NCBI GenBank assembly: GCA_027028005.1 | Contig: JALVKE010000158.1 | Span: forward strand, 1-33,388 | Direction: 5' to 3' | DNA: 33,388 bases | Origin: Persephonella sp. | GTDB lineage: Bacteria; Aquificota; Aquificia; Aquificales; Hydrogenothermaceae | Part shown: piece after piece, positions 1 through 9,619 of the stretch | How positions within the stretch are numbered: the stretch's first letter is position 1 | Layout of the letters: each line of letters begins with the position of its first letter | Position numbers and translations under genes: made by a program | Notes under the pieces: model-generated | What the model was told of the DNA's origin: nothing | The model's database searches: none | What the model saw: the letters and a program-made list of their open reading frames with translations, nothing else

Positions 1-43
1 CAGATAAAATATTTTAAACCATTATTCAGTTTTGTCAAGTAGA

Positions 44-120
<77 letters not shown>

Positions 121-140
121 GTAGCTAAGCTGTTTTCAAG

Positions 141-213
141 TCGGAGCGGCAGGACTTGAACCTGCGACCCCGTGCTCCCAAGGCACGTGCTCTGCCACCT
201 GAGCTACGCTCCG
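141..213 (-). tRNA. tRNA-Pro (anticodon TGG)
   Basis: Minus-strand cloverleaf with acceptor stem CGGAGCG/CGCTCCG, T-loop GGTTCAAGTCC and anticodon loop CTTGGGA, giving TGG (proline, CCA/CCN). CCA is not encoded: the discriminator is followed by CTT, so it must be added by the nucleotidyltransferase, unlike the two other tRNAs here. First gene of a Pro-Arg tRNA pair. Confidence 0.96.
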
Positions 214-236
214 AGTTAAATTAAAAGCGGATATTT

Positions 237-265
237 AATATATAAAAAATTTTTGGGAATGTCAA
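237..265 (-). promoter_or_regulatory. sigma-70 promoter of the tRNA-Pro/tRNA-Arg unit
   Basis: On the minus strand, TTGACA (260-265) is followed by a 17-base spacer and TATATT (237-242), which puts the start near 230, about 17 bases before tRNA-Pro. The -35 box overlaps the ppa stop codon, so the promoter is tucked into the end of ppa. The same box pair and spacing precede tRNA-Asn. Confidence 0.8.
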
Positions 266-795
266 GCTTTTTGTTTATTAAATCTTTTTATTGAATTTTC
301 AATATCTTTTAAAGCTTCTTCTACATCTTTGAAAGATTTAACCTTTACCCATTTTCCTGGTTCTAGTTCTTTATAATGCTCAAAGAAGTGCTTTATTTTA
401 TTTAAAGTAGCTTCTGGAAGTTCATTTATAGTTTTAACGTTATCAAATGTTTTATCTAATTTTGAAACAGGAACAGCAATAATTTTTGTATCAATTCCTT
501 CTTCATCTTCCATCTCCAGCATTCCTATTGGTCTACTTCTTATCACACTACCAGGAACAACAGGTTCAGATGATATCACAAGAACATCTGTTGGATCACC
601 ATCCTCAGCTAAAGTATTTGGTATAAAACCATAGTTAAAAGGATAGTACATTGCAGTATATAAAAATCTATCTACAAATGTTGCTCCACTTTCTTTATCA
701 ATTTCATATTTAATGTTACTTCCCTGAGGGATTTCAACAACAACATAGATATCTTCAGGAGGATTTTTTCCTACAGGTATTTTTGATAGATCCAT
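262..795 (-). CDS. ppa: Inorganic pyrophosphatase (family I)
   Basis: Cytoplasmic enzyme that hydrolyses pyrophosphate to phosphate and so pulls biosynthetic reactions such as tRNA charging and nucleic acid synthesis forward. The 177-residue length is typical of bacterial family I enzymes. The signature loop [10 protein letters not shown], with its metal-binding aspartates, is at about residues 65-74, preceded by the conserved YNYGFIPNT stretch. The ATG at 795 follows AGAGGT at good spacing; a TATAAT-like box at 818-823 lies upstream but has no convincing -35. Flanked by tRNA genes on both sides and probably transcribed alone. Confidence 0.97.
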   Translation of the reverse strand: MDLSKIPVGKNPPEDIYVVVEIPQGSNIKYEIDKESGATFVDRFLYTAMYYPFNYGFIPNTLAEDGDPTDVLVISSEPVVPGSVIRSRPIGMLEMEDEEGIDTKIIAVPVSKLDKTFDNVKTINELPEATLNKIKHFFEHYKELEPGKWVKVKSFKDVEEALKDIENSIKRFNKQKA

Positions 796-963
796 TTTCT
801 TACCTCTTTTTTTAGAAATTATAACAAAACTATAAAACTTTCTGTATATAGATTTAATTTTTTATAAACCTACTAAGGTCAAAGATAACAATAATTTTCA
901 CTTTTATTCTAAAATGCAGAACGTTGAGGTATTAGAAATAAGAGAGAAAACTTGAAAATTTAA

Positions 964-1039
964 TGGCTCCGGAGGAGGGATTCGAACCCCCGACCCGGCG
1001 GTTAACAGCCGCCTGCTCTGCCAGCTGAGCTACTCCGGA
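964..1039 (-). tRNA. tRNA-Asn (anticodon GTT)
   Basis: Minus-strand cloverleaf with acceptor stem TCCGGAG/CTCCGGA, T-loop GGTTCGAATCC and anticodon loop CTGTTAA, giving GTT (asparagine). Discriminator G followed by an encoded CCA at 964-966. It stands alone, about 25 bases below its own promoter and just beyond the end of valS. Confidence 0.96.
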
Positions 1040-1064
1040 ACACCATCAACCAATTGGGAAAAAT

Positions 1065-1093
1065 AATATATCAATAAAAAAATTTTTTGTCAA
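1065..1093 (-). promoter_or_regulatory. sigma-70 promoter of tRNA-Asn
   Basis: Minus-strand TTGACA (1088-1093), 17-base A/T spacer, TATATT (1065-1070). The predicted start is near 1058, about 20 bases before the tRNA. It sits immediately after the valS stop codon. Boxes and spacing match the tRNA-Pro promoter exactly. Confidence 0.8.
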
Positions 1094-1099
1094 GACTTT

Positions 1100-4000
1100 T
1101 TATGTTTTTAATGCTTCTTTTAAATTTTCTAATATCTCCTTTACCTTCTGTGCTTTAGATTCTAGTTCTTTATATAAGGCTCTCTCTTTTTCTACTACAT
1201 GAGCAGGAGCTTTTTTAACAAAGTTCTCATTTGAAAGTTTCTTTTCAGAAATAGATATAGACTTTTCTATATCCTTTAGGATTTTCTCTTGTCTTTGGAT
1301 TTCTTTTTCTATATCTATTGCTCCCTGAATATCTATGTAAACTTCAGCTTCTTTAGATACAACTACTACTGTATTTGCAGGTCTTTCAATGTCTTTTCCT
1401 ATGCTTATCTCATTAACTTTAGCAAGATGTTTTATAACAGGGATAAGTGTTTTCAATGCTTCTTCAAATTCTTCACTGAAAGGTTTTATATAAACATTTA
1501 TCTTTCTTGATGGTTCTATTCCAAAATCTGCTCTTGCTGTTCTTACAGATACAATTAAGTCTTTTAGATTTTCTATAATTGCTGCTTCTTTTTCAAACAC
1601 AAGCTCCTCATTATACTCTGGATAACGTGCAACAGGTAAAAATTCTGCATCTCTAATAGGGAGTTTTTGCCATATCTCTTCTGTGATAAAAGGCATCATT
1701 GGATGAAGCATTCTCATAGAGTTATCTAAAACAAACGCTAAAACAGATAAGGCTGTTTTTTTCTCTTCTTCTGCTCCTTTATATATTCTCTCTTTTGTAA
1801 ACTCTAAATACCAGTCACAGTATTGATGCCAGAAAAAGTCGTATAGAGTGGATGCATAATCGTTATATCTATACTCATTTATAGCCTTTTCAGCATTTTT
1901 AATAGTATTTTGAAGAGTTGTAAGTATCCATTTATCTTCTAGAGAAAGAGGTAGATCTTTTAGTTCATACGTGATATTCCCGGTTTCTATATGGTTTTCT
2001 ATGTTCGATAAAACGTATTTAGATGCGTTCCATATTTTATTAGCAAAATGTTTATACCCTTCTATTCTCTTTTCAGAAAGTCTTATATCTCTACCTTGAG
2101 CTGCTAAAGCTGCAAGAGTATATCTAAGAGAATCTGCTCCATACTTTTCTATCATATCAAGGGGATCTATTACATTTCCTTTTGTTTTTGACATCTTTTC
2201 CCCTTTTTCGTCTCTAACAAGGGCATGTATATAAACATCATCAAAAGGTCTATCTTTCATAAAGTGCATTCCCATCATTATCATTCTAGCAACCCAGAAG
2301 AAGATAATATCAAATCCTGTAACAAGTAAGTCTGTAGGATAAAATCTTTTCAAATCTTTGCTTTCTTCAGGCCAACCTAATGTTCCAAAAGGCCATAGAG
2401 CTGAGGAAAACCATGTGTCTAAAACATCATCTTCCTGTTTAAGATGATGGGAACCACATTTTTCACATGTTAAATCTAGATAGTATTTGATCTCTTTTAT
2501 ATGATCTTCTATAATGCCAAACACACCTTTATTTTCTGTAAAGAATATTCTTCCTTGTTTGCAGTTTCCATAGGAATGATCTATTAACCATTTTCTTAAT
2601 TTCTCTTCGTCCTCTAAAATAGAAGCTCTTTTAATACCATTTAAAACGGTATCGTAAATAAAAGTAATCTCGTCTTTATGCTCTCTATAAGCTTTTATAA
2701 TATCTTTTTCATTAAAAGTTCTTCCAATGTAACCATTTATATAGAGATAAAAAATAGCATGAGGTACAAAACCTATAATATTCTCTTCATTTGTATTTTT
2801 GGGATTTAATATAGGAACTTTCTTGTATGTTTTATCTAAAAACTCTTTAATGGTTTCTTCATCTTTTAGCTCTGGAATTTCCTTAAAGAAAACAAATGTT
2901 TCATAAAACTCAAGATTAGTTTTGTCTGGTTGATTAAAATTCTTTCCATACAGATAGTTTTTAACCTCTTCAAATGAAAATATCTGACTTATTCTTGTAT
3001 CACCATACATATTGAATATAACTTTCTCAGCTAGTGACGAATATTTCTCATCAGAAAAAACGTTAGTTTCTCCGCATTTTTGACAGTACCATACAGGTAT
3101 TCTATGACCCCACCATATCTGTCTAGAGATACACCAATCTCTTATGTTATACATCCAGTTTAAGTATGTTTTTTTCCAGTTATCAGGTATAAATCTGATA
3201 GTTCCATCTTCAACAACTTTGATTGCATCTTTTGCAAGTTCTTTTGTATTCACAAACCATTGAACAGAAAGGTATGGTTCTACAACTGCTCCTGATCTCT
3301 GAGAATGACCTACGTTGTGAACAATTTCTTCTACTTTCTCTAGCAGACCTTCTTTCTCTAAATCTTCAACAATTTTCTTTCTAGCTTCATATCTATCTAG
3401 TCCTTTATACTTTCCTGCATTTTCATTCATAACTGCAGACTCGTCCATTACTATAACCATTGGAAGATTATGTCTCTGACCTACTTCAAAGTCATTTGGA
3501 TCATGAGCAGGAGTTATTTTTACTGCACCAGTTCCATACTCAGGATCAACGTAATCATCTGCTATTATTGGTATCAGGTTAGATACTTCTTTTCCATCCC
3601 AGGTTACTCTTTTTTCTGGAGCTAAAGGAAGTTTTACCTTCTTTCCTATTAGAGATTTATATCTTTCATCTTCTGGATGGACCGCAACAGCTGTATCTCC
3701 AAGCATTGTTTCAGGTCTTGTTGTTGCAACAACTATATATTCTCCTGTCTCATTTCCTTGTTCATCAACAACAGGATACTTTATATACCAGAGATATCCC
3801 TTTTCTTCTTTATATTCAACTTCAAGATCCGATATAGCTGTTCTATCTTTAGGATCCCAATTTACTATGTAAGGAGCTTTAAAAATAAGCCCTTCATTAT
3901 AAAGCCTTTGAAAAGCTTCTCTTACAGCCCTTGCAAATCCTTCATCTAGTGTAAATCTCTGTCTCGTCCAATCACAGGAGGCTCCCAAACTTTCTATCTG

Positions 4001-4381
4001 TTTTTTTATAGTATCTCTTGCTTTTGGAACCCATTCCCAAACTTTTTCTATAAACTTTTCTCTTCCAAGATCAAACTTGTTTATACCTTGTTCTTCTAGC
4101 TGTCTAGTTACAACCCACTGGGTTGCAATTCCTGCATGATCAAATCCTGGAAGCCAAAGGGCATCAAAGCCTTTCATCCTTTTATATCTTACAGATATAT
4201 CTTGAAGGGTCATATTTAAGGCGTGACCTATATGTAAACTTCCTGTAACATTAGGAGGAGGCATTACCATAGAAAACTTAGGTTTTTTTTCATTTAATGT
4301 TGGTGTAAAAAGTGCATTTTTTAACCATTCTGAATACCATTTTTTCTCTATTTCAGACGGATTATATTCACCTAAAGGCAT
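1100..4381 (-). CDS. valS: Valyl-tRNA synthetase with a large insertion in the zinc knuckle
   Basis: Class I synthetase that charges tRNA-Val and edits mischarged threonine. HIGH motif (HIGH at 50-53), catalytic loop KMSKT at 729-733, and an editing-domain stretch around residues 200-330. The C-terminal ~70 residues are a Lys/Glu-rich heptad-like arm, the tRNA-binding coiled coil of the family. At 1093 residues it is longer than usual (about 860-950). The excess is about 185-200 residues between two CxxC pairs, CQKC at 433-436 and CEKC at 639-642, which normally lie a dozen or so residues apart. Reading is open throughout and the flanking motifs are intact. AGGAGG precedes the ATG. Transcribed alone; no T-box leader is visible. 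Confidence 0.97.
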   Translation of the reverse strand: MPLGEYNPSEIEKKWYSEWLKNALFTPTLNEKKPKFSMVMPPPNVTGSLHIGHALNMTLQDISVRYKRMKGFDALWLPGFDHAGIATQWVVTRQLEEQGINKFDLGREKFIEKVWEWVPKARDTIKKQIESLGASCDWTRQRFTLDEGFARAVREAFQRLYNEGLIFKAPYIVNWDPKDRTAISDLEVEYKEEKGYLWYIKYPVVDEQGNETGEYIVVATTRPETMLGDTAVAVHPEDERYKSLIGKKVKLPLAPEKRVTWDGKEVSNLIPIIADDYVDPEYGTGAVKITPAHDPNDFEVGQRHNLPMVIVMDESAVMNENAGKYKGLDRYEARKKIVEDLEKEGLLEKVEEIVHNVGHSQRSGAVVEPYLSVQWFVNTKELAKDAIKVVEDGTIRFIPDNWKKTYLNWMYNIRDWCISRQIWWGHRIPVWYCQKCGETNVFSDEKYSSLAEKVIFNMYGDTRISQIFSFEEVKNYLYGKNFNQPDKTNLEFYETFVFFKEIPELKDEETIKEFLDKTYKKVPILNPKNTNEENIIGFVPHAIFYLYINGYIGRTFNEKDIIKAYREHKDEITFIYDTVLNGIKRASILEDEEKLRKWLIDHSYGNCKQGRIFFTENKGVFGIIEDHIKEIKYYLDLTCEKCGSHHLKQEDDVLDTWFSSALWPFGTLGWPEESKDLKRFYPTDLLVTGFDIIFFWVARMIMMGMHFMKDRPFDDVYIHALVRDEKGEKMSKTKGNVIDPLDMIEKYGADSLRYTLAALAAQGRDIRLSEKRIEGYKHFANKIWNASKYVLSNIENHIETGNITYELKDLPLSLEDKWILTTLQNTIKNAEKAINEYRYNDYASTLYDFFWHQYCDWYLEFTKERIYKGAEEEKKTALSVLAFVLDNSMRMLHPMMPFITEEIWQKLPIRDAEFLPVARYPEYNEELVFEKEAAIIENLKDLIVSVRTARADFGIEPSRKINVYIKPFSEEFEEALKTLIPVIKHLAKVNEISIGKDIERPANTVVVVSKEAEVYIDIQGAIDIEKEIQRQEKILKDIEKSISISEKKLSNENFVKKAPAHVVEKERALYKELESKAQKVKEILENLKEALKT

Positions 4382-4413
4382 AAGTTTACCTCCTTATTAT
4401 TTTCAGAATATTT

Positions 4414-4479
4414 ATTATAACCCCTATGTAGGATATTAGATAAAAGGATTAAGAAAAATTTTTAAAGCTTTAAATTATA
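4414..4479 (-). promoter_or_regulatory. Candidate valS promoter region
   Basis: Two TATAAT boxes occur on the minus strand between rfbD and valS, at 4474-4479 and 4414-4419. Neither has a good -35 at 17 bases. The nearer one would leave a leader of about 26 bases. A TTTAAAGCTTTAAA palindrome at about 4459-4472 followed by a short T run might instead weakly terminate the rfb operon. Low confidence. Confidence 0.3.
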
Positions 4480-4490
4480 GTGAAAAATTC

Positions 4491-5324
4491 CTAATCTTTT
4501 AAAAATATTTCTAGTTCTTTATCCCAATTATTTATCTCAATATTTAAAAGATCAGATATTTTTCTATTTGACATTGGGGAAAATTTAGGTCTTTTTGCTG
4601 GGAGGTTGAATATATCTGATGGTACAGGTTTTATAAATCTATCTATACCTTTTACCTCAAAAACTTTTTTTGCCCACTCGTATCTTGAGGCGTATCCTGA
4701 GTTTGTTAAATGATAAAGTCCTTTTAATCCTTTTTCTAAGGATTTTAAAGTTATATCAACAATTGTTCTTGTTGATGTAGGGACAGATATCTCATCATAT
4801 GCAACTTTTAGATAAGGATTGCTTTTAGCCCAATGGAAAAGTTTGTATATAAAATTTTGTTTTCCTTCTCCATAAACCCAGCTAACTCTAAAGAGGAGAA
4901 AATCCTCTGTTTCCTCTTTAAGCCATTCCTCACCTGCCAACTTACTCTTTCCATAAAGGTTAAGAGGATTAGGTTTATCTTCTTCTGTGTAAAGTCCATC
5001 CTCTTTTTGTCCATCAAAAACATAATCTGTAGAAAAATGAACAAAAAAAGCATTATTTTTTTCTGATGCAAAAGCGAGGTTTCTAACTCCTAATGCATTA
5101 ACCTTAAAAGCATCTATATAATCTTCTTCTGCCTTATCAACAAAGTTATAAGCAGAGCAGTTTATAACAACAGAAGGTTTGTAGTTTTTAAAAACTTCTA
5201 AAACCTGAGAAAGATCTGATACATCACACTCTTTACGACCTAATGCCACAAATTTTTTATTGTCAAGCTTCTTTTGGAACTCTTTCCCCAACTGTCCATT
5301 TTTTCCTATTATTAGATATTTCAT
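4491..5324 (-). CDS. rfbD: dTDP-4-dehydrorhamnose reductase
   Basis: Last step of dTDP-L-rhamnose synthesis: NAD(P)H-dependent reduction of dTDP-4-keto-rhamnose. An extended short-chain dehydrogenase of 277 residues, usual for RmlD. N-terminal Rossmann motif GKNGQLGKEF at 7-16; STDYVFDG near 98-105; catalytic YGKSKLAGE near 124-132. GAGG precedes the ATG. Eight bases separate it from rfbB, and it is the last gene of the polysaccharide operon. Confidence 0.96.
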   Translation of the reverse strand: MKYLIIGKNGQLGKEFQKKLDNKKFVALGRKECDVSDLSQVLEVFKNYKPSVVINCSAYNFVDKAEEDYIDAFKVNALGVRNLAFASEKNNAFFVHFSTDYVFDGQKEDGLYTEEDKPNPLNLYGKSKLAGEEWLKEETEDFLLFRVSWVYGEGKQNFIYKLFHWAKSNPYLKVAYDEISVPTSTRTIVDITLKSLEKGLKGLYHLTNSGYASRYEWAKKVFEVKGIDRFIKPVPSDIFNLPAKRPKFSPMSNRKISDLLNIEINNWDKELEIFLKD

Positions 5325-5332
5325 ACAAAACC

Positions 5333-6322
5333 TCAGGAGTAGACTTTATTCCAGTATTCTTTTAAATATTTTAGCTTTTTTTCTACCCAGTCTATATTTT
5401 CTAGATACCATTTAACAGTTTTCTCAATTCCCTCTTCAAACGTTACCTTGGCTTTCCATCCTATCTCTCTTTCTATCTTATCTGTATTAAGAGAGTATCT
5501 AAAGTCATGTCCTGGTCTATCTTTCACAAAAGTTATTAAATCTTCAGGCTTGTTTAATAGAGAGAGTATAGCCTTAACTACCTCTATATTTTTTCTCTCT
5601 TCACCACTACCTACGTTATATATCTCTCCATCTTTCCCTTTCTCCATGATCTCAAAGACTGCCTCTGCACAGTCAGAAACAAATAGCCACTCTCTTACAT
5701 TCTCACCTGTTCCGTAAACAGGTATTGGTTCATCATTTAAAGCTTTCAAAATAACAACTGGAATAAGTTTTTCTGGATACTGCCACCACCCGTAGTTATT
5801 TGATGGTCTAACAGTTATTACTGGCAGGCCATAGGTTTTGTAATAAGCTCTTCCTAGCATATCAGCAGAGGCTTTACTTACTGAGTAAGGGGAATTTGGA
5901 ACAAGAGGAGTATCTTCATAAAACTGACCTTCCTCTCCTAACTCTCCGTAAACCTCATCTGTAGCTATATTTATAAACTGCTTTGTATTATTTTCTTTTG
6001 CTATATCTAATAAAACCTGCGTTCCTTTTACATTTGTTTCTATAAAAGGAGTAGCATCTAAGATACTTCTATCTACATGACTTTCCGCTGCCCAATGAAC
6101 CACCACATCAGGTTTTTCTACCTTAAAAATATGTTCTATAAACTCTCTATTTGTTATATCAGCTTTATAAAAGGTTATTTTATCTTCCACTTCTTTTAAT
6201 CTTTCTAAATCCCCTGCATATGTAAGTTTATCAACAACTGCAACTTCATATCCTTTATCTACCGCTTGTCTAACAAATTCACTTCCTATAAACCCTGCTC
6301 CGCCGGTAACTAAAAGTTTCAT
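5333..6322 (-). CDS. rfbB: dTDP-glucose 4,6-dehydratase
   Basis: Converts dTDP-glucose to dTDP-4-keto-6-deoxyglucose, the second step of dTDP-rhamnose synthesis. 329 residues, an NAD-dependent extended SDR. Visible motifs are TGGAGFIGSEF at 6-16, TDEVYGELGE near 121-130 (conserved Thr-Asp-Glu catalytic triplet) and YSVSKASAD near 146-154 (YxxxK). TAAGGAGGT precedes the ATG. Thirteen bases separate it from rfbC. Confidence 0.97.
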   Translation of the reverse strand: MKLLVTGGAGFIGSEFVRQAVDKGYEVAVVDKLTYAGDLERLKEVEDKITFYKADITNREFIEHIFKVEKPDVVVHWAAESHVDRSILDATPFIETNVKGTQVLLDIAKENNTKQFINIATDEVYGELGEEGQFYEDTPLVPNSPYSVSKASADMLGRAYYKTYGLPVITVRPSNNYGWWQYPEKLIPVVILKALNDEPIPVYGTGENVREWLFVSDCAEAVFEIMEKGKDGEIYNVGSGEERKNIEVVKAILSLLNKPEDLITFVKDRPGHDFRYSLNTDKIEREIGWKAKVTFEEGIEKTVKWYLENIDWVEKKLKYLKEYWNKVYS

Positions 6323-6335
6323 AGTACCTCCTTAT

Positions 6336-6902
6336 TTAATATTCAAAAGATGTATCAATCTCTTTTAAAAAAGGCAGTTTTTTATCCTTTTCTGAAAGGA
6401 TAATCTCATCTATCTGTTCTAATGGCCACTTTATGTTTATATCAGGGTCATTCCATATTATTCCTGCATCGTGCTGTGGAGAATACTCACCCCCTGAAAC
6501 TTTGTATATAACCTCTGCTTCATCTGACAGTGTTAGAAATCCGTGGGCGAAACCTTCAGGTATCCAAAGGATATATTTATTTTCCTCTGATATTTCATAT
6601 CCTACCCATTTTCCAAAAGTGGGACTTCCTTTTCTTATATCTACAGCAACATCAAAGATTTTCCCTTTTATACATCTAACAAGTTTCCCTTGAGCAAAAG
6701 GTTTTTTTTGGAAATGAAGACCTCTTAAAACCCCTTTTACTGATTTTGAGTGGTTATCCTGAACAAACTCTGCTTTTATTCCAGCCTTTTCAAAATCCGA
6801 CTTTTTATATGTTTCTAAGAAAAATCCTCTTTCATCTTGGAAAATTTTTGGTTTTATTAAAATTACATCAGGAATTTTTGTTTTTACAAACTTAAAGGGC
6901 AC
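6336..6902 (-). CDS. rfbC: dTDP-4-dehydrorhamnose 3,5-epimerase
   Basis: Third enzyme of dTDP-rhamnose synthesis, a cupin-fold double epimerase. 188 residues with the family motifs FxQDNHSKS near 47-54, GVLRGLHFQ near 57-65 (catalytic His) and IPEGFAHGF near 114-122. The start is GTG at 6902, preceded by AAGGAG at eight bases; the gene overlaps the end of rfbA by 11 bases, pointing to translational coupling. Confidence 0.96.
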   Translation of the reverse strand: MPFKFVKTKIPDVILIKPKIFQDERGFFLETYKKSDFEKAGIKAEFVQDNHSKSVKGVLRGLHFQKKPFAQGKLVRCIKGKIFDVAVDIRKGSPTFGKWVGYEISEENKYILWIPEGFAHGFLTLSDEAEVIYKVSGGEYSPQHDAGIIWNDPDINIKWPLEQIDEIILSEKDKKLPFLKEIDTSFEY

Positions 6903-7791
6903 GTTCTTTCTCCTTTACTGTATTTGCTAATTCTAATAAATACTGCCCATACTCAGTTTTTGAAAGAGGTTTCGCAAGTTCTATAAGCTCTTCTCTTGTG
7001 ATCCATCCGTTGTTAAAAGCTATCTCCTCAACACAACCTATCATTAAACCAGTTCTTTTTTCTATTGTTGCAACAAACTCCCCTGCTTCAAGAAAGCTGT
7101 CGTGAGTTCCTGCATCAAACCATGCAAAACCTCTTCCAAGAAGCTTCACCTTTAGTTCTAAGAGTTTAAGATACTCTTCATTTACAGAAGTTATCTCTAA
7201 CTCTCCTCTATCTGATGGTTCTATATTCTTTGCAATCTCTATAGCTTTATTATCGTAAAAATACATTCCCACAACAGCATAGTTAGATTTAGGTTTTTTT
7301 GGTTTTTCTTCTATAGAGAGAACATTTCCAAATTCATCAAATTCTACTACGCCAAATCTTTCAGGATCTTTAACTGAGTATCCAAAGATATAAGCTCCTC
7401 CTTCTTTCTCTATATCTTCTTTGGCCTCTTTCATAATCTTCACAAGATCATGTCCAAAGAAAATGTTATCCCCAAGCATAAGACAGATATTATCATCCCC
7501 TATAAAGTCTTCAGCTAGTATCAATCCCTCTGCTAAACCTCTTGGTTCCTCCTGTATTCTATACTGTATATTCATTCCAAGGTGAGAGCCGTCTCCAAAT
7601 AAATCCTGAAAGTGATGAAGATCAAACTTATTAACGATAAATAAAACATCTCTTAAACCAAGGAGCATAACTAAAGAAAGAGGATAGTAGATCATGGGTT
7701 TATTATATATAGGAAGAAAATGTTTATTTACACCCTTTGTTACTGGATAAAGTCTTGTTCCACTTCCTCCTGCTAATATTATTCCTTTCAT
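6892..7791 (-). CDS. rfbA: Glucose-1-phosphate thymidylyltransferase
   Basis: First step of the pathway: dTTP plus glucose-1-phosphate gives dTDP-glucose. 299 residues. The nucleotide-binding signature [11 protein letters not shown] is at 8-18, followed by [17 protein letters not shown]-type sugar-site residues; LMLGDNIF near 105-112 holds the metal-binding Asp. The start overlaps the stop of the preceding glycosyltransferase as ATGA. The set rfbA-C-B-D is therefore complete and contiguous here. Confidence 0.97.
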   Translation of the reverse strand: MKGIILAGGSGTRLYPVTKGVNKHFLPIYNKPMIYYPLSLVMLLGLRDVLFIVNKFDLHHFQDLFGDGSHLGMNIQYRIQEEPRGLAEGLILAEDFIGDDNICLMLGDNIFFGHDLVKIMKEAKEDIEKEGGAYIFGYSVKDPERFGVVEFDEFGNVLSIEEKPKKPKSNYAVVGMYFYDNKAIEIAKNIEPSDRGELEITSVNEEYLKLLELKVKLLGRGFAWFDAGTHDSFLEAGEFVATIEKRTGLMIGCVEEIAFNNGWITREELIELAKPLSKTEYGQYLLELANTVKEKERAL

Positions 7792-8621
7792 TTTGCCACT
7801 CTCCCTGCTGAAATATTTTTTAAATCTCTAAATGGGTCAATAAACCACCCCCATTTTTGAAAGTACTTTATAGCTGATTTCATATGTATCATTAACAATT
7901 TTTTATCTTTATACGAATGTTTTCCATACTTATGGTATATCTCTACTTCTGGATAATAGATTGTATCGTATTTTAGGCCTATTCTCCTGCATAGATCGTA
8001 ATCTTCCATATACATAAAAAACTCATCATCAAACATTCCAACTTCTTTAAAAACTTCTGTCCTAACAAACATAAAACATCCTGATAAAGCAGGTATATTA
8101 GCTATTTTTTCATATCCTATATCATCACATTGATACCATTTTAGTCTTTTATCTAAATATTTTTTTAAAGAACCTGGTAAAAATCTTCTACCAAAAAGAT
8201 CTATTGGAGAGGGAAGTCTTTTACAAAGTTTTTGTAATGTATTATCTGGATATAAGACTTTCGGCATCACCTGACCAACATGTGGATTTTTTTCCATAAA
8301 ATTGTAAAGCTTTTCCAAAGTTCTTCTATAAAACCAAACATCAGGATTTAAAATAAGATGATACTTTGATTTATCAATAATCTTTTCTATAGCTTTGTTA
8401 TGAGCTTTACCAAAACCAAGATTTTTTCCATCGTTGTAAATGTACTCTATCCTTTTATCCTTTAAAATTTCTAAAATGCTTCCAAGAAAAGGAGTAGGTG
8501 AATTATCCAATACATAGATTTTTACTTTTAAATCTGTATCTAAAAAACTTTTAACAGCTTCCACGATATCTTCAGGATCATTCTTATAAAGAACTAAGGA
8601 TGCTGAAACATCGTATTTCAT
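7788..8621 (-). CDS. GT2 family glycosyltransferase, probable rhamnosyltransferase
   Basis: GT-A fold family 2 transferase of 277 residues. It has an N-terminal strand with [11 protein letters not shown] (9-19), the [13 protein letters not shown] nucleotide-sugar stretch (63-75), LNPDVWF at 91-97 in the DxD position, and a C-terminal EDYDLCRR motif near 206-213. This pattern matches WbbL-like rhamnosyltransferases. Position immediately before rfbA, with an ATGA overlap, supports dTDP-rhamnose as donor; the acceptor is unknown. No membrane segments are obvious. Confidence 0.85.
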   Translation of the reverse strand: MKYDVSASLVLYKNDPEDIVEAVKSFLDTDLKVKIYVLDNSPTPFLGSILEILKDKRIEYIYNDGKNLGFGKAHNKAIEKIIDKSKYHLILNPDVWFYRRTLEKLYNFMEKNPHVGQVMPKVLYPDNTLQKLCKRLPSPIDLFGRRFLPGSLKKYLDKRLKWYQCDDIGYEKIANIPALSGCFMFVRTEVFKEVGMFDDEFFMYMEDYDLCRRIGLKYDTIYYPEVEIYHKYGKHSYKDKKLLMIHMKSAIKYFQKWGWFIDPFRDLKNISAGRVAK

Positions 8622-8626
8622 ATTGC

Positions 8627-9619
8627 TTAGTAACCTCCTTTTATCTTTAGATATGTTTCTCTCATTAATGATGCTAAAGGGACTGGAAATATGGATATTA
8701 GATACAAAATAGATTTTGGAATATTTACAGATTTCTCAATAAAATGCTCGTATTCTTTTATAACCTTTAGATTAAGGTATCCATATGACCTTATATACAT
8801 AAGTTTTAAAGGACTAAAAACGCCTGTATATCTATCGTGATTTTTTACACAGCTTATTTTTGCTGAGTATGAATAATTAGTAGGAAGAGAAAATACCGCT
8901 TCATACCAATCTTTTGTGAAAATTTTAACTATGTTTTTGAACCAGTTAGCACCACTTAAACTATCAAGATTTAGAGTAAAAACTGCTGGATTTTCGTCAA
9001 AATACACTTTTATATTCTGTTTCTTACCTAAATAATCATAAAGAAGAACAAACTGAGGAAATATTGTTCCTTTGTATCTTTTTCTATCAAAGTTTTTTAT
9101 TAGTTCATCACTATAAATAATTGTGCTCATGAATGTTGTATGCCATCCAAGTTCAGAAAGAAGAATATTTTTGCCTGTATATTCCTTTGATTTAATATTT
9201 TTAACTCTTAGAGATTTACATCCCTTCTCTGGATATCTCTTATCTTTTAATCTACATGCATTTAGAATAACAGCATCATAATTATCTTTATCCAAAATTT
9301 GTAAAACCCTTCTTATAGAACCTTTTGAGATAGAATCATCATCTCCAAGTAACCATTTATATTTTGTTCTAGACATATTCAAAACAGTAAAAAAGTTGCC
9401 TTCAATTCCCTGTGGATGTGGATTTCTTCGATAGAAGATTAATGGATACTCTTTTTTTAGTCTTTCAACTATTTTCTTTGTTTCTTTATTAGTTGAATCA
9501 TCAGAAATATATATAGGAACACTATTTTCTTTAGCTTCTTCTAGAAAAAATCTTATTGTCTTCTCTAAAAGATTTGCTCTATTATAAGTTGGTATGCATA
9601 TAGATAATTTTTGGTTCAT
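8627..9619 (-). CDS. GT2 family glycosyltransferase
   Basis: Family 2 transferase; this start gives 330 residues. The N-terminus LSICIPTYNRANLLEK (5-20), YISDDST near 36-42 and LLGDDDS near 89-95 are the GT-A nucleotide and metal sites. A hydrophobic C-terminal stretch (ILYLISIFPVPLASLM) may contact the membrane. I chose ATG 9619, which has GGGGA seven bases upstream and places the GT fold at the N-terminus, over an upstream TTG at 9652 with no ribosome site. It overlaps the upstream GT9 gene by 38 bases. Sugar and acceptor cannot be told from sequence. Confidence 0.85.
   Translation of the reverse strand: MNQKLSICIPTYNRANLLEKTIRFFLEEAKENSVPIYISDDSTNKETKKIVERLKKEYPLIFYRRNPHPQGIEGNFFTVLNMSRTKYKWLLGDDDSISKGSIRRVLQILDKDNYDAVILNACRLKDKRYPEKGCKSLRVKNIKSKEYTGKNILLSELGWHTTFMSTIIYSDELIKNFDRKRYKGTIFPQFVLLYDYLGKKQNIKVYFDENPAVFTLNLDSLSGANWFKNIVKIFTKDWYEAVFSLPTNYSYSAKISCVKNHDRYTGVFSPLKLMYIRSYGYLNLKVIKEYEHFIEKSVNIPKSILYLISIFPVPLASLMRETYLKIKGGY

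Noticed and set aside
1100-4381. Intein or two split genes in valS
   Set aside because: The insertion is in frame, lacks intein splice residues and endonuclease motifs, and there is no internal stop or new start with a ribosome site.
4382-4490. T-box leader for valS
   Set aside because: The gap is only about 100 bases, very A+T-rich, and shows no specifier hairpin or T-box sequence.
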